Shown: piece after piece, positions 1-8,092 of the stretch
How the letters are laid out: each line of letters starts with the position of its first letter
How positions within the stretch are numbered: the stretch's first letter is position 1
NCBI GenBank assembly: GCA_023402395.1
Contig: JAEYGI010000015.1
Coordinates: 11,008-75,007, forward strand
DNA from: Bacillota bacterium
GTDB lineage: Bacteria; Bacillota; UBA4882; UBA8346
DNA: 64,000 bases
Reading direction: 5' to 3'
Notes under the pieces: model-generated
Databases searched by the model: none
Seen by the model: only the letters and a program-made list of their open reading frames with translations
Told to the model about the DNA's origin: nothing
Made by a program: the position numbers and the translations under genes

Positions 1-9
1 GGAAAGAAC

Positions 10-924
10 ATGTTCGATTCCGAAGTGGAAGTATTATGGGTCGCTTTATATTATTATCAACCGGGCGGCCAGATTTACGAACATTATCACGATTATTATC
101 AGATATTTTACATTATCGACGGAGCGGGCGATTTCCACTTCGCGGAGCGCTGGGCGACATTGCAACAAGACATGCTGTTGTTTGTCCCTTCAAATCAGCC
201 GCACGCCATGATCAACCAAGGAAAGGAGACCTTAAAGACCCTGGAGATCAAATTCAATATCCTCAATCCGGAGTTGAAGGAGAAACTGGATGCCTTGCTC
301 GAGAGCGTATTTTTTGAATTGACCGAGGTGAGGGCCCTTTTGGAGAGCGTTCGCGAGGAAGGCCGGTCCAAAGGTCCGTTCTATAAGGAATTGAGTGCCG
401 TGTATCTGATGAAAATGTTGCTGCTGCTGTTGCGTCAGGAAGCGCACGCGGCTACGGCGCGGAACAATTCCACCAATCATCCGGCTCTGAACGAGCCGGA
501 CCCTGTCTGTGAAAAAGTGATTCATTATTTGGAAGCCCATTACGCGGAAACGATCGTTCTCAAGGATCTCGCCAAACGCCTCGGCTATACGCAAAGCTAT
601 GTTTGCCAATGTTTCAGCCGGAAATTGCACTGTTCGCCCTTGGAATATTTGCATCATTACCGTATCGAAAAGGCTAAAGAGTACATTCTGTACTCCGATT
701 ACAGCATCAAACAGATTGCCGAATTAATCGGGATCAGCAACATTCACCAATTTACACGGTTGTTCCGTCGAATTGAGGGCATTGCGCCCGGCGGCTTCCG
801 GAAACGGGAGCGGGAAGAAATTCGGAAAAATGTTTATATCAGCGATACGTTTGTAAACCCACCGACTCCGCCCATGGCGCTGCAGCCCGAAAAACGGCCG
901 TCCCGGAAGAAAAATAAGCAATGA
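10..924 (+). CDS. AraC-family transcriptional regulator with cupin sensor domain
   Basis: Predicted DNA-binding regulator of 304 aa. The N-terminal part (about 1-100) is a cupin-like ligand domain with the histidine-rich YEHYHDYYQ stretch. The C-terminal ~100 residues carry two helix-turn-helix units (around LKDLAKRLGYTQSYVCQCFSRK and IKQIAELIGISNIHQFTRLFRR), the AraC/XylS signature. It is followed by its own terminator and then the glycosidase/ABC importer operon on the same strand, so control of that operon is a reasonable inference; the inducer is unknown. The ATG used has a purine-rich GGAAAG just upstream at the window edge; an earlier start outside the window cannot be excluded. A proline- and lysine-rich tail follows the HTH domain. 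Confidence 0.9.
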   Translation: MFDSEVEVLWVALYYYQPGGQIYEHYHDYYQIFYIIDGAGDFHFAERWATLQQDMLLFVPSNQPHAMINQGKETLKTLEIKFNILNPELKEKLDALLESVFFELTEVRALLESVREEGRSKGPFYKELSAVYLMKMLLLLLRQEAHAATARNNSTNHPALNEPDPVCEKVIHYLEAHYAETIVLKDLAKRLGYTQSYVCQCFSRKLHCSPLEYLHHYRIEKAKEYILYSDYSIKQIAELIGISNIHQFTRLFRRIEGIAPGGFRKREREEIRKNVYISDTFVNPPTPPMALQPEKRPSRKKNKQ

Positions 925-988
925 AAGCGGCGGCAAAAACGGCTGGAGCTCATGTGACAAATGCCGATATCAGTAGCTGTTGAAGATC

Positions 989-1012
989 AATGCTCGATTT
1001 GAGCGTTTTTTT
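989..1012 (+). terminator. Intrinsic terminator after the AraC gene
   Basis: Arms AATGCTC and GAGCGTT (7 bp with one G-U) around a 5-nt loop, running into a T tract. It separates the regulator from the glycosidase operon. Confidence 0.65.
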
Positions 1013-1067
1013 ATCTCAAAAACAGCACAAAACGGAGCAAATTCATTCAAATATTTTTCATTCCAAA

Positions 1068-1090
1068 CCGTTTAAAATAAATTTAAACGG
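1068..1090. promoter_or_regulatory. Perfect 9-bp inverted repeat, probable operator of the GH39/ABC operon
   Basis: CCGTTTAAA - ATAAA - TTTAAACGG is a perfect palindrome with a 5-bp centre, flanked by a further TTCAT/ATGAA pair at 1058-1062 and 1092-1096. It lies about 75 bp before the GH39 start in an AT-rich gap, where an operator would sit. The symmetry suits a dimeric repressor better than AraC, which usually uses direct repeats. No clear sigma-70 promoter was identified around it. Confidence 0.5.
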
Positions 1091-1166
1091 GATGAAACAA
1101 GAAGTTTGGATCGGGCTTTCTTCCCGGCGCCGATGAAAAAGCAAACTTTGTAAGGGAGCAGCGGAA

Positions 1167-3074
1167 ATGGGTCACATTGAAATCACCGTGGATTTCCAGA
1201 AGGAGCGAAGGCCGTTTAAGCACTTCTACAGCGCCGTGGGCTACGCCAACGCCGATTATACCTATACCGAGCCGTCGCGGAAAATGTATGATTACCTTTC
1301 GTCCTATCACAATCACTTTCGATATATGCGCTTGCACAACATTCTCACCTTGCACGGCCGGGGGGATTACTTTTATTTGCAAGGGTTTGATTATGGCAAT
1401 GCCGGTAACGACAGCAATAATACTCCCGACGACGTGGTCGTGACCATGGACGGTTCGGGTCGGCTCCAGTACGATTGGACCTGGGTGGACCGGGTATACG
1501 ACATGATGTTGGAACATCAGATCCGGCCGATTGTGGAAACGGTTTATTTGCCGTATTGCATTCAAAAAAGCAAGGAGTTCTGTTTCATCCCCAAGGATTT
1601 CAATCTTTGGCGGGAGTTGCTCGAAGACTTTGTAAGGCATCTGGAGGAGCGATACGGCAGGGCAGAAGTGGAGCAGTGGTATTTTGAGGTCTGGAATGAG
1701 CCGGACGGCCAGCCGTTCTGGGTAGAGAACCCGTCCAGTTTTTTCGCGCTTTACGATTACATGGAAGCCGCCATCCACGGGGTCAATCCCCGGATCAAAG
1801 TGGGGGGGCCTGCGGTGAAGCAGGAGGAAGGCGCCTATAAAATTTTCCCCTTGTTTCTGGAGCATTGCGCCCGGGGCGTCAATTACGTCAGCGGCCGGTT
1901 TGGAACGAGAGTCGATTTTATCTCGGTTCATTGCAAGGGAGGCTTTCCCAATGGCTACAATCCGTCATCGGAAGTGATGTTTGACGCGCTCGGCCAATTT
2001 CTGGAGTGCCTGAAGGAGTATCCGGAATTTGACGGAGTGGAGTTTTTCAACGATGAGTCGGATATTGTCTGGCACGGCAATTTGGGAATCTGGAGGGAAA
2101 GCTGGCTGAACTTCCGGAACACCCATTATCCGCCGGGATTTATCTGTAAAATGGTCACCAACTACTGCGCCCTTGCCGAGGATCGCCACGGAGTCAATCT
2201 GAGCATCGTGGACAGCGACAACTGTCATATTCAATGGGAGAAATTTCTGTTCAGCGGGAACCGTTCGCAGCTCACCCCCTTGACCCGATATCCCAGCGCC
2301 GACTTGCTGAAGAAATCGATCTTCAACGCCTACGTTCTCTTGAGCCGACTGGGCAATGAGCGCTTGACCGCTTGCTGCGCCGCGGAGGGGTTCGGACGGA
2401 AGTTCGGGATTCTGCCCACCCGGGAGGACGATCTGCTGGCGCTCATGGTTTGGAACTTCGAGGACGGGATCGAGGATGACGTCAATCATCGCTTGCTGCG
2501 CGTGGAAGTCCGGAATCTGCCCTTGGCCGGCGGGTACCGGATGGTGCATTACCGGATCGATCAACATCATAGCAACGCGCACGAGGTGTGGAAAAGCCTT
2601 GGCAAACCCAACCCGCCTTCGATAGAGCAGATCCGGACGCTTCGCGAGCGGGAGGGGCTGGAACTTTACGAGCCGGTGAAGCGGATGGTTCTGAACGGCC
2701 AATTTACGGCGGACCTGGATATGCCGATGCACTCCGTCTCGTTGCTGCTGTTGCTGCCGGATAATGACGGGCGGCCGGGCTCGACCCGCTTCATTAAAGC
2801 CGTCGCCGAGACGGGCTGCAACGGCAACCGCCAGGTCTTCTTGAAATGGCGGCCCAATGCGGACCGGGACTTCTTATATTACCGGGTCGGGCGGCGCGAA
2901 GCGGGTGAGGCCGAGTACAGGCTGATCAGCGATTCGCCATCCTTAAATACAGCCATCTATGTGGATATGGACGTAACCGCGGGCCGGAGTTACGAATACC
3001 GGATTCAGTGTCTGAACGCCGCGGGGGTTGCCAGCGAATGGTCCGAGCCGGCCGCCCTTAGTCTGACCCGGTGA
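1167..3074 (+). CDS. GH39-like glycoside hydrolase (xylosidase/iduronidase family)
   Basis: Probable intracellular beta-glycosidase of 635 aa with no signal peptide. The (beta/alpha)8 catalytic domain shows the family 39 acid/base motif WNEPD (Glu about residue 178) and a candidate nucleophile Glu near residue 297 in FFNDESD. A beta-sandwich region follows, and the last ~90 residues look like a fibronectin type III domain (YYRVGRREAGEAEYR ... YEYRIQCLNAAGVASEWSEPA). An AAGGGAGC ribosome site precedes the ATG. It is the first gene of an operon with a CUT1 sugar importer, so it probably acts on an imported oligosaccharide. GH39 covers beta-xylosidases and alpha-L-iduronidases; with polysaccharide lyase and uronate genes nearby, the substrate could be a uronate-containing glycan. 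Substrate not determinable from sequence alone. Confidence 0.8.
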   Translation: MGHIEITVDFQKERRPFKHFYSAVGYANADYTYTEPSRKMYDYLSSYHNHFRYMRLHNILTLHGRGDYFYLQGFDYGNAGNDSNNTPDDVVVTMDGSGRLQYDWTWVDRVYDMMLEHQIRPIVETVYLPYCIQKSKEFCFIPKDFNLWRELLEDFVRHLEERYGRAEVEQWYFEVWNEPDGQPFWVENPSSFFALYDYMEAAIHGVNPRIKVGGPAVKQEEGAYKIFPLFLEHCARGVNYVSGRFGTRVDFISVHCKGGFPNGYNPSSEVMFDALGQFLECLKEYPEFDGVEFFNDESDIVWHGNLGIWRESWLNFRNTHYPPGFICKMVTNYCALAEDRHGVNLSIVDSDNCHIQWEKFLFSGNRSQLTPLTRYPSADLLKKSIFNAYVLLSRLGNERLTACCAAEGFGRKFGILPTREDDLLALMVWNFEDGIEDDVNHRLLRVEVRNLPLAGGYRMVHYRIDQHHSNAHEVWKSLGKPNPPSIEQIRTLREREGLELYEPVKRMVLNGQFTADLDMPMHSVSLLLLLPDNDGRPGSTRFIKAVAETGCNGNRQVFLKWRPNADRDFLYYRVGRREAGEAEYRLISDSPSLNTAIYVDMDVTAGRSYEYRIQCLNAAGVASEWSEPAALSLTR

Positions 3075-3126
3075 GTGTGGCGGTGTCCGGATCCCGGAAC
3101 GGAACCGGGGAATTTGCGATAAAGAG

Positions 3127-4080
3127 GTGAACCGGATGCGCAGGGGCGAGAGGAATAGCAATCCGAGCCGCCGCAATACCTGGCGGCAGGTGTGGCGGAT
3201 GAGAACGCTCTATTTAATGGCATTGCCGGGATTGCTTTGGTTCGTGATCTTCAAGTACGGTCCGATGTGGGGAGTAATCACGGCCTTTCAGGATTATAGC
3301 CCGTTTTTGGGAATACTGCAAAGCCCGTGGGCCGGTTGGAAGCATTTTCAGGAGTTGTTCGCCCGCCCGGATTTCTGGATTTTGTTACGGAACACACTGA
3401 TCCTGGCCGTGATGGGTCTGGGAATTTATTTCCCCTTTACCATCGTTTTGGCCTTGCTCCTCAATGAGCTTCGCAACCGTTTTTTTAAAGAAATGGTCCA
3501 GACCGTGTTTTTTGCGCCGTATTTCGTCTCCTGGGTGGTCATCGCCGGAATTACCATTCTGACCTTTTCATCGGCGCAGGGATTTTTCAGTCAGCTTTTG
3601 GCGACGGATACGGGACAACCGTTCGTGCTCCTGAGCAAGCCGGAATATTTCCGGATTACCGTGGTCCTGCAACAGATCTGGAAAGAGGCGGGCTGGGGCA
3701 GCGTGATCTTTCTGGCGGCGCTCTCCGGCATTGATCAACAATTGTATGAAGCGGCGGTCATCGACGGGGCCAACCGCTGGCGGCAACTATGGCATATCAC
3801 TTTGGTCGGGTTGCGGCCGACCATCGTCATCGTGTTGATTATGCGCTTGGGATCCTTTCTGGACGTCGGGTTCGAGCAGATCTATACCTTAATCAATAAT
3901 AATCCGCTGCTTTACGGAGTGGGGGACATCTTTGACACCTTTGCCTTCCGCAAAGGGATCCAAGAAGGAATGTTCAGTTACGCGACGGCGGTCAGTCTGT
4001 TCAAATCGGTCATCGCCCTCGCGCTGGTGCTCGGCGCGAACTGGCTGGCCAAAAAAACGGGCGAGGAGGGACTCTTTTAA
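3127..4080 (+). CDS. Carbohydrate ABC transporter permease, LplB type
   Basis: Inner-membrane permease of 317 aa, CUT1 family, with about six transmembrane helices. It opens like LplB/YteP proteins (LYLMALPGLLWFVIFKYGPMWG) and has the EAA loop that contacts the ATPase (EAAVIDGANRWRQLWHITL). The stop codon overlaps the start of the next permease by 1 bp (TAATG), indicating translational coupling. Members of this subfamily usually import oligosaccharides and rely on a shared MsmX-type ATPase encoded elsewhere; no ATPase is present in this operon. Confidence 0.92.
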   Translation: MNRMRRGERNSNPSRRNTWRQVWRMRTLYLMALPGLLWFVIFKYGPMWGVITAFQDYSPFLGILQSPWAGWKHFQELFARPDFWILLRNTLILAVMGLGIYFPFTIVLALLLNELRNRFFKEMVQTVFFAPYFVSWVVIAGITILTFSSAQGFFSQLLATDTGQPFVLLSKPEYFRITVVLQQIWKEAGWGSVIFLAALSGIDQQLYEAAVIDGANRWRQLWHITLVGLRPTIVIVLIMRLGSFLDVGFEQIYTLINNNPLLYGVGDIFDTFAFRKGIQEGMFSYATAVSLFKSVIALALVLGANWLAKKTGEEGLF

Positions 4081-4955
4081 TGGTGAGCGATCAGTCCTTA
4101 TCCAGTCGGTTGTTTGATTTTTGCAACTACGCGTTGCTGTCGTGCCTGGCGCTGTTTACCACTTTTCCGTTCGTTTATTGCTTCCTCCGCTCGTTCGAAG
4201 GAAGTTGGCAACCGGCGCTAGGCGTGGAAATTTTGCCCAAGCAATGGTCATTGGCGGCCTACGCGACGCTGCTGCGGGAGACGGCGTTCCCCCGGGCCTT
4301 TTGGATCTCGGTGATCATCACGGTGCTTGGAACCTTGTTGAGTCTGGCTTTAACGACAATGCTGGCCTATGCCTTATCCAAAAAACAACTGATCGGCAGA
4401 AGGGTTTTCACCGCCGGGATTCTGTTTACGTTTCTCTTTAATGGCGGATTGATCCCAACCTACCTGATCGTCCGTAGCCTGGGGATTCTCGACAGCCTGG
4501 CCGCGTTGATCTTTCCGGGGGCGATGGGCGCGTATACCTTTTTTATCATGCGCCAATCCTTCGCGGGAGTTCCGGCCAGTCTGGAGGAGTCGGCGCGGAT
4601 CGACGGCGCCGGAGAATTTTTAATCTACTCCCGGATTTATTTGCCGTTAGTGAAACCGATGCTCTCGGCGGTTGGATTGTTGTATGTGGTCCGGCAATGG
4701 AATCTCTTTTTCGACGGGATTCTGTATATCACCAGTCCGGAAAAGTGGCCTTTGCAAGTATTGGTGAGGCAGACCATTGCCTCGGCCAACAGTTTGGGCG
4801 CGGGCGAAGCAATGAATGCCGCCCAGATGCTGGTCAGTCCGGAATCGCTCCAAATGGCCTCCATTATTTTATCGGCGCTGCCGATGCTGCTGCTGTACCC
4901 GTTCTTTCAACGAAGCTTTGTTAAGGGTTTAACCTTGGGCGCCATCAAGGAATAG
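4080..4955 (+). CDS. Carbohydrate ABC transporter permease, YtcP type
   Basis: Second CUT1 permease (291 aa, about six membrane helices), pairing with the LplB-type subunit upstream. The EAA-like loop (EESARIDGAGEFLIYSRIYLPLVKP) and the C-terminal FVKGLTLGAIKE are typical of YtcP/MalG-like partners. It starts inside the stop of the preceding gene (1-bp overlap) and is followed after 50 bp by the binding protein. Together the three genes encode everything of an importer except the ATPase. Confidence 0.92.
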   Translation: MVSDQSLSSRLFDFCNYALLSCLALFTTFPFVYCFLRSFEGSWQPALGVEILPKQWSLAAYATLLRETAFPRAFWISVIITVLGTLLSLALTTMLAYALSKKQLIGRRVFTAGILFTFLFNGGLIPTYLIVRSLGILDSLAALIFPGAMGAYTFFIMRQSFAGVPASLEESARIDGAGEFLIYSRIYLPLVKPMLSAVGLLYVVRQWNLFFDGILYITSPEKWPLQVLVRQTIASANSLGAGEAMNAAQMLVSPESLQMASIILSALPMLLLYPFFQRSFVKGLTLGAIKE

Positions 4956-5005
4956 GCGGCCGGGGTTTTCCAATCGGTTCAAGACAGTAGAAAAAGGAGG
5001 AAAAC

Positions 5006-6511
5006 ATGAAAAAGTTTATTCGTTCCGTAGTACGGATGTCACTGGTCGGGGTAATGGTCGCCGGCTTCATCGCCAATTCGGGAGCGTCAGCAGCCGAGGA
5101 TCCCGTGCCGTTGCGGATCATGACCGATTGGTTCGTGGCCTCGCTCCCCAGTCCCGATTGGCCGGAATGGAAAGCCGTTGAAAAACGGCTGGGGATCAAG
5201 CTGCAAATGGAGTTCAATATGAATAACTCGCCGGAGCGGGTCGCCACCATGGTGGCGTCGGGAAATATGCCGGACGCGATGCTCATTGATCTCTTGACCA
5301 CTCCCGCCACCTATGATTGGATTCGCCAGGGCGCGTTTCAACCGGTAGAACAGAATTTGCGGAAATATTCGCCGCGACTTTGGAAAGAATTGGCTCCCGG
5401 AGCGATTCAGCTGGGATCGGTCAACGACGTGCTTTACGGAGTGCCCCGGCCGCGCGCTACGGCCCGCGAGTGCTTCGCCATCCGCAAGGATTGGCTGGAC
5501 AATTTGAAGTTGCCGGTGCCGACGACAATCGCCCAATTAGAGAACGTTATGAGGGCATTTGTGGAGAAAGACCCGGACGGCAATGGGAAGAAGGATACCT
5601 ACGGCTTTTGTTGGGAACATTTCAATACCCTGATGATTCCGTTTTTGGGAACCGGCAATCCGAATCAATTCAGCCGGAATTCCAACGGCATCGTTCAGTA
5701 CAACGGGATCAGTTCCGATGCCAAAACGGGACTGGCTACCCTACAGCGCTGGTACAATGAAGGCCTGATCGATCCGGATATCGTAATCCAGCCGGGGATT
5801 TTCCAGAGTAAAATCGTAACCGCGAAAGTGGGCGTAATCACCCCGTGGCTCGATCAGTTGCGGCCGAGTGAGTTTAACCCGGTGCCCCAGTTCTGGCAGC
5901 AACTGCGGGTTAATGATCCGAAAGCGCAGTGGGTGATGGTTCCGATCGTGGCCTCGGATAAATACAAAGCTCCGAAACATTATCAAAACGCCGGAACCTC
6001 CAGGCATTTCTTCGTGAATTCGCGGCTGAAAGACCGCAAGAAAATTGAGAAGCTCTTTAAATGGTGGGATTTCTGGGCCTCGGAAGAAGGATATCAGTTC
6101 GGCAGTTGGGGAATTAAAGGATTCGATTATACGCTGGACAATAAGGGGAATAAAGTTCTGACCGAAGAGGGTAAAACCCGGATGTATGTTTTGCAATGCT
6201 TCCGCCAAACCCACCTTTGGGAAGCGCGAATGCAGATAGCCGCCGACAAACCGGAGAATAACGCCTCAATGGCCAGGATGTTGAAAGACTTGACCAAACG
6301 CACCACGCCCTATCCTTTCGTGGACGTGGCGGCCAAGAGCAAGGCGTACGTCAAATATTGGCCCGAATTGTTCCGGTTGCAGCAACAAGCCTACACGCAA
6401 ATCATTATCGGCGCCAAACCGCTGAACTCCTTTGACGCCTTCGCCGCGGAATGGCGCCGGAGCGGCGGCGATGAAATACTCCGGGAAATGAACGAGCTTT
6501 ACAAGAAATAG
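5006..6511 (+). CDS. Extracellular/periplasmic solute-binding protein, LplA type
   Basis: Substrate-binding protein of 501 aa for the importer just upstream. A signal peptide is clear (MKKFIRSVVRMSLVGVMVAGFIANSGASA) but there is no lipobox cysteine, so the mature protein seems to be free in a periplasm rather than a lipoprotein. The body has the features of large (~500 aa) family-1 binding proteins: the EXXLGI-like segment near the N terminus, DPDGNGKKDTYGF, and aromatic residues in the substrate region. The AAGGAGG ribosome site is strong. It is followed by a stem-loop that may set the stoichiometry between this abundant protein and the downstream gene. Confidence 0.88.
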   Translation: MKKFIRSVVRMSLVGVMVAGFIANSGASAAEDPVPLRIMTDWFVASLPSPDWPEWKAVEKRLGIKLQMEFNMNNSPERVATMVASGNMPDAMLIDLLTTPATYDWIRQGAFQPVEQNLRKYSPRLWKELAPGAIQLGSVNDVLYGVPRPRATARECFAIRKDWLDNLKLPVPTTIAQLENVMRAFVEKDPDGNGKKDTYGFCWEHFNTLMIPFLGTGNPNQFSRNSNGIVQYNGISSDAKTGLATLQRWYNEGLIDPDIVIQPGIFQSKIVTAKVGVITPWLDQLRPSEFNPVPQFWQQLRVNDPKAQWVMVPIVASDKYKAPKHYQNAGTSRHFFVNSRLKDRKKIEKLFKWWDFWASEEGYQFGSWGIKGFDYTLDNKGNKVLTEEGKTRMYVLQCFRQTHLWEARMQIAADKPENNASMARMLKDLTKRTTPYPFVDVAAKSKAYVKYWPELFRLQQQAYTQIIIGAKPLNSFDAFAAEWRRSGGDEILREMNELYKK

Positions 6512-6516
6512 CCGTA

Positions 6517-6554
6517 ACCAGATAAGGCGGGCGCAGACACCCGCCTTATCTGGT
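6517..6554 (+). terminator. Perfect 15-bp stem-loop between binding protein and larA-like gene
   Basis: ACCAGATAAGGCGGG (6517-6531) and its exact complement (6540-6554) enclose an 8-nt loop. There is no T tract, so it is better read as an mRNA-stabilising or attenuating hairpin at the 3' end of the binding-protein message than as a full terminator. It ends 31 bp before the preferred start of the next gene. Confidence 0.6.
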
Positions 6555-6585
6555 AATCAACGTGAATGACGGGAAGGGAAACCAC

Positions 6586-7860
6586 TTGCATTATATCTTT
6601 CCATATTCGAACATTTCCGGCCTGGAAATCTCCGGGCAAAACGAGACGAGGATTTATGAAGTGAAGGCTGAGGCTGCCCCGGAAGATCCGCTCCGTCTGA
6701 TTGAGGAGAGTCTCGCCCGACCGATTGGAATGGAACGCTTCAGCAAGATACTGTCCCCGGCTCACAAGGTCCTGATTATCATTGACGATATTTCCCGGCC
6801 CACTCCGGTCCGGCTGATCCTGCCGCCGTTACTGGAGGAACTCGGCCTGTCCGGGGTGAAAGCCGCTAATATCCGTCTGCTGATCGCCTTGGGAACGCAT
6901 CGTCCGATGACCGCGGCGGAGATTGAACTGAAAGTCGGCCCGGAGATTGCCCGGACCTATCCGGTCTTGAACCACCAATGGGACGATCCCGGCGCATTGT
7001 ATGACTATGGCCGCCTGGACGACGGGACTCCGGTGATCCTAAACAAACAGATGGCCTGGGCTGATTTCGTCATCGGGGTGGGTTCCATTGCGCCCCATCC
7101 CGCGGCCGGGTTTTCCGGAGGGGGCAAGATTATTGCGCCCGGAGTGGCGACCGAAGCGGCTGTCGGCGAATTTCACTGGAAAAGCGTGCACTTTCCGGAA
7201 CGGGAGGTGCTGGGAGTTCGCGACAATCCGATGCGTCGGATAATCGACGCCATCGCCGCCAAAGCCGGCTTATCGGCGATCGTCAATGTCATTGCCGACG
7301 GCCGCCAGCGGATCGTGAAAGTGGTTACCGGAGATCCGGTCCAGGCGCACCGGGTTGGTTGCGAATATGCCTTGGACCTCTTTGGTGTCAAGGTTGATCC
7401 GGATTGGCGGGCTGAGATCTATATTGCCGACTCCCATCCGATGGACCAAGAGATGTGGCAGGCGGTGAAAGGAATATGCGCGTTGGATGTGATGGCGCCG
7501 GACGGGGCCGTTGTCATTCTGGTGACGCCTTGCCCCGAAGGGGTGAGCCAAATGCACCCGGAGATCTTAAAATACGGGTATGTCTCCTTGGCTGAAGCCG
7601 GCCGGCTAATCCGGGACGAAAACCTCTCCAAGGTGGCGGCGCATAATATGGTCCAAGGCGGCCGGTTGATCCGGAGGACCACCGCTTTTCTGGTTTCGCC
7701 CGGAATCAGCGCGTCCGAAGCCGAAAAACTGGGTTTTCGGTATTTTGCCACTCCGCAAGAGGCGCTGGATGAGGCCCTGCGACTCAAAGGCGACCGGGTT
7801 AAAATCGGCATTCTTCGCATGGGCGGCGATCTTTGTCCGATCTTGGAGAATCGCCCGTAA
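6586..7860 (+). CDS. larA: LarA-family nickel-dependent 2-hydroxyacid racemase/epimerase
   Basis: DUF2088/LarA superfamily enzyme, about 424 aa. Visible family motifs: DDISRPTP (nucleotide-cofactor region), GTHRPMT (catalytic His) and PHPAAGFSGGGKIIAPG (second catalytic His and the Lys that binds the nickel pincer cofactor NPN). The family inverts configuration at the hydroxyl-bearing carbon of lactate, malate or longer sugar acids. I prefer the TTG at 6586, because GGGAAGGG lies 7 nt upstream; the GTG at 6562 is just after the hairpin and lacks a ribosome site. Cofactor genes larBCE are not in this window. Placement after a sugar importer and glycosidase suggests a sugar-acid epimerase rather than a housekeeping lactate racemase (inference). 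Confidence 0.82.
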   Translation: MHYIFPYSNISGLEISGQNETRIYEVKAEAAPEDPLRLIEESLARPIGMERFSKILSPAHKVLIIIDDISRPTPVRLILPPLLEELGLSGVKAANIRLLIALGTHRPMTAAEIELKVGPEIARTYPVLNHQWDDPGALYDYGRLDDGTPVILNKQMAWADFVIGVGSIAPHPAAGFSGGGKIIAPGVATEAAVGEFHWKSVHFPEREVLGVRDNPMRRIIDAIAAKAGLSAIVNVIADGRQRIVKVVTGDPVQAHRVGCEYALDLFGVKVDPDWRAEIYIADSHPMDQEMWQAVKGICALDVMAPDGAVVILVTPCPEGVSQMHPEILKYGYVSLAEAGRLIRDENLSKVAAHNMVQGGRLIRRTTAFLVSPGISASEAEKLGFRYFATPQEALDEALRLKGDRVKIGILRMGGDLCPILENRP

Positions 7861-7934
7861 AGCAGCTTGTGATCGTGCCGGCGCCGGGGAAAGGAAAACC
7901 GGGGCGGAACCTTTTTTCCTTGGGAGGTTGAGGA

Positions 7935-8042
7935 ATGGCGAAACCAAAACCGCGTTTATTACGCAGAGCATGGATTGCGGCAAGTTTTATATTGATAAAA
8001 GAGGCGGTCATCATCGAAATAAATAAGAAATCCAACGAGTAA
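7935..8042 (+). CDS. Small ORF, 35 aa, basic and partly hydrophobic
   Basis: ATG preceded by GGGAGG at 7922-7927 with 7-nt spacing, an excellent ribosome site. It encodes 35 residues: a basic proline-containing start (MAKPKPRLLRRAW), a hydrophobic stretch (IAASFILI, then AVIIEI) and a polar KKSNE end. The stop codon overlaps the first bases of the terminator stem that ends the operon. No known family recognised. It could be a membrane-associated small protein or a chance frame; the ribosome site and operon position favour a real gene. Confidence 0.45.
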   Translation: MAKPKPRLLRRAWIAASFILIKEAVIIEINKKSNE

Positions 8043-8077
8043 AACCAAGGACTCCTTCAATAGGAGTCCTTGGTTTT
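8041..8077. terminator. Strong bidirectional terminator between convergent operons
   Basis: Perfect 16-bp stem AAAACCAAGGACTCCT / AGGAGTCCTTGGTTTT with a 5-nt loop (8057-8061). A run of A on one side and T on the other lets it work for both the plus-strand larA operon and the minus-strand lyase gene. Confidence 0.9.
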
Positions 8078-8092
8078 ACGGTTTTAGGCTGA

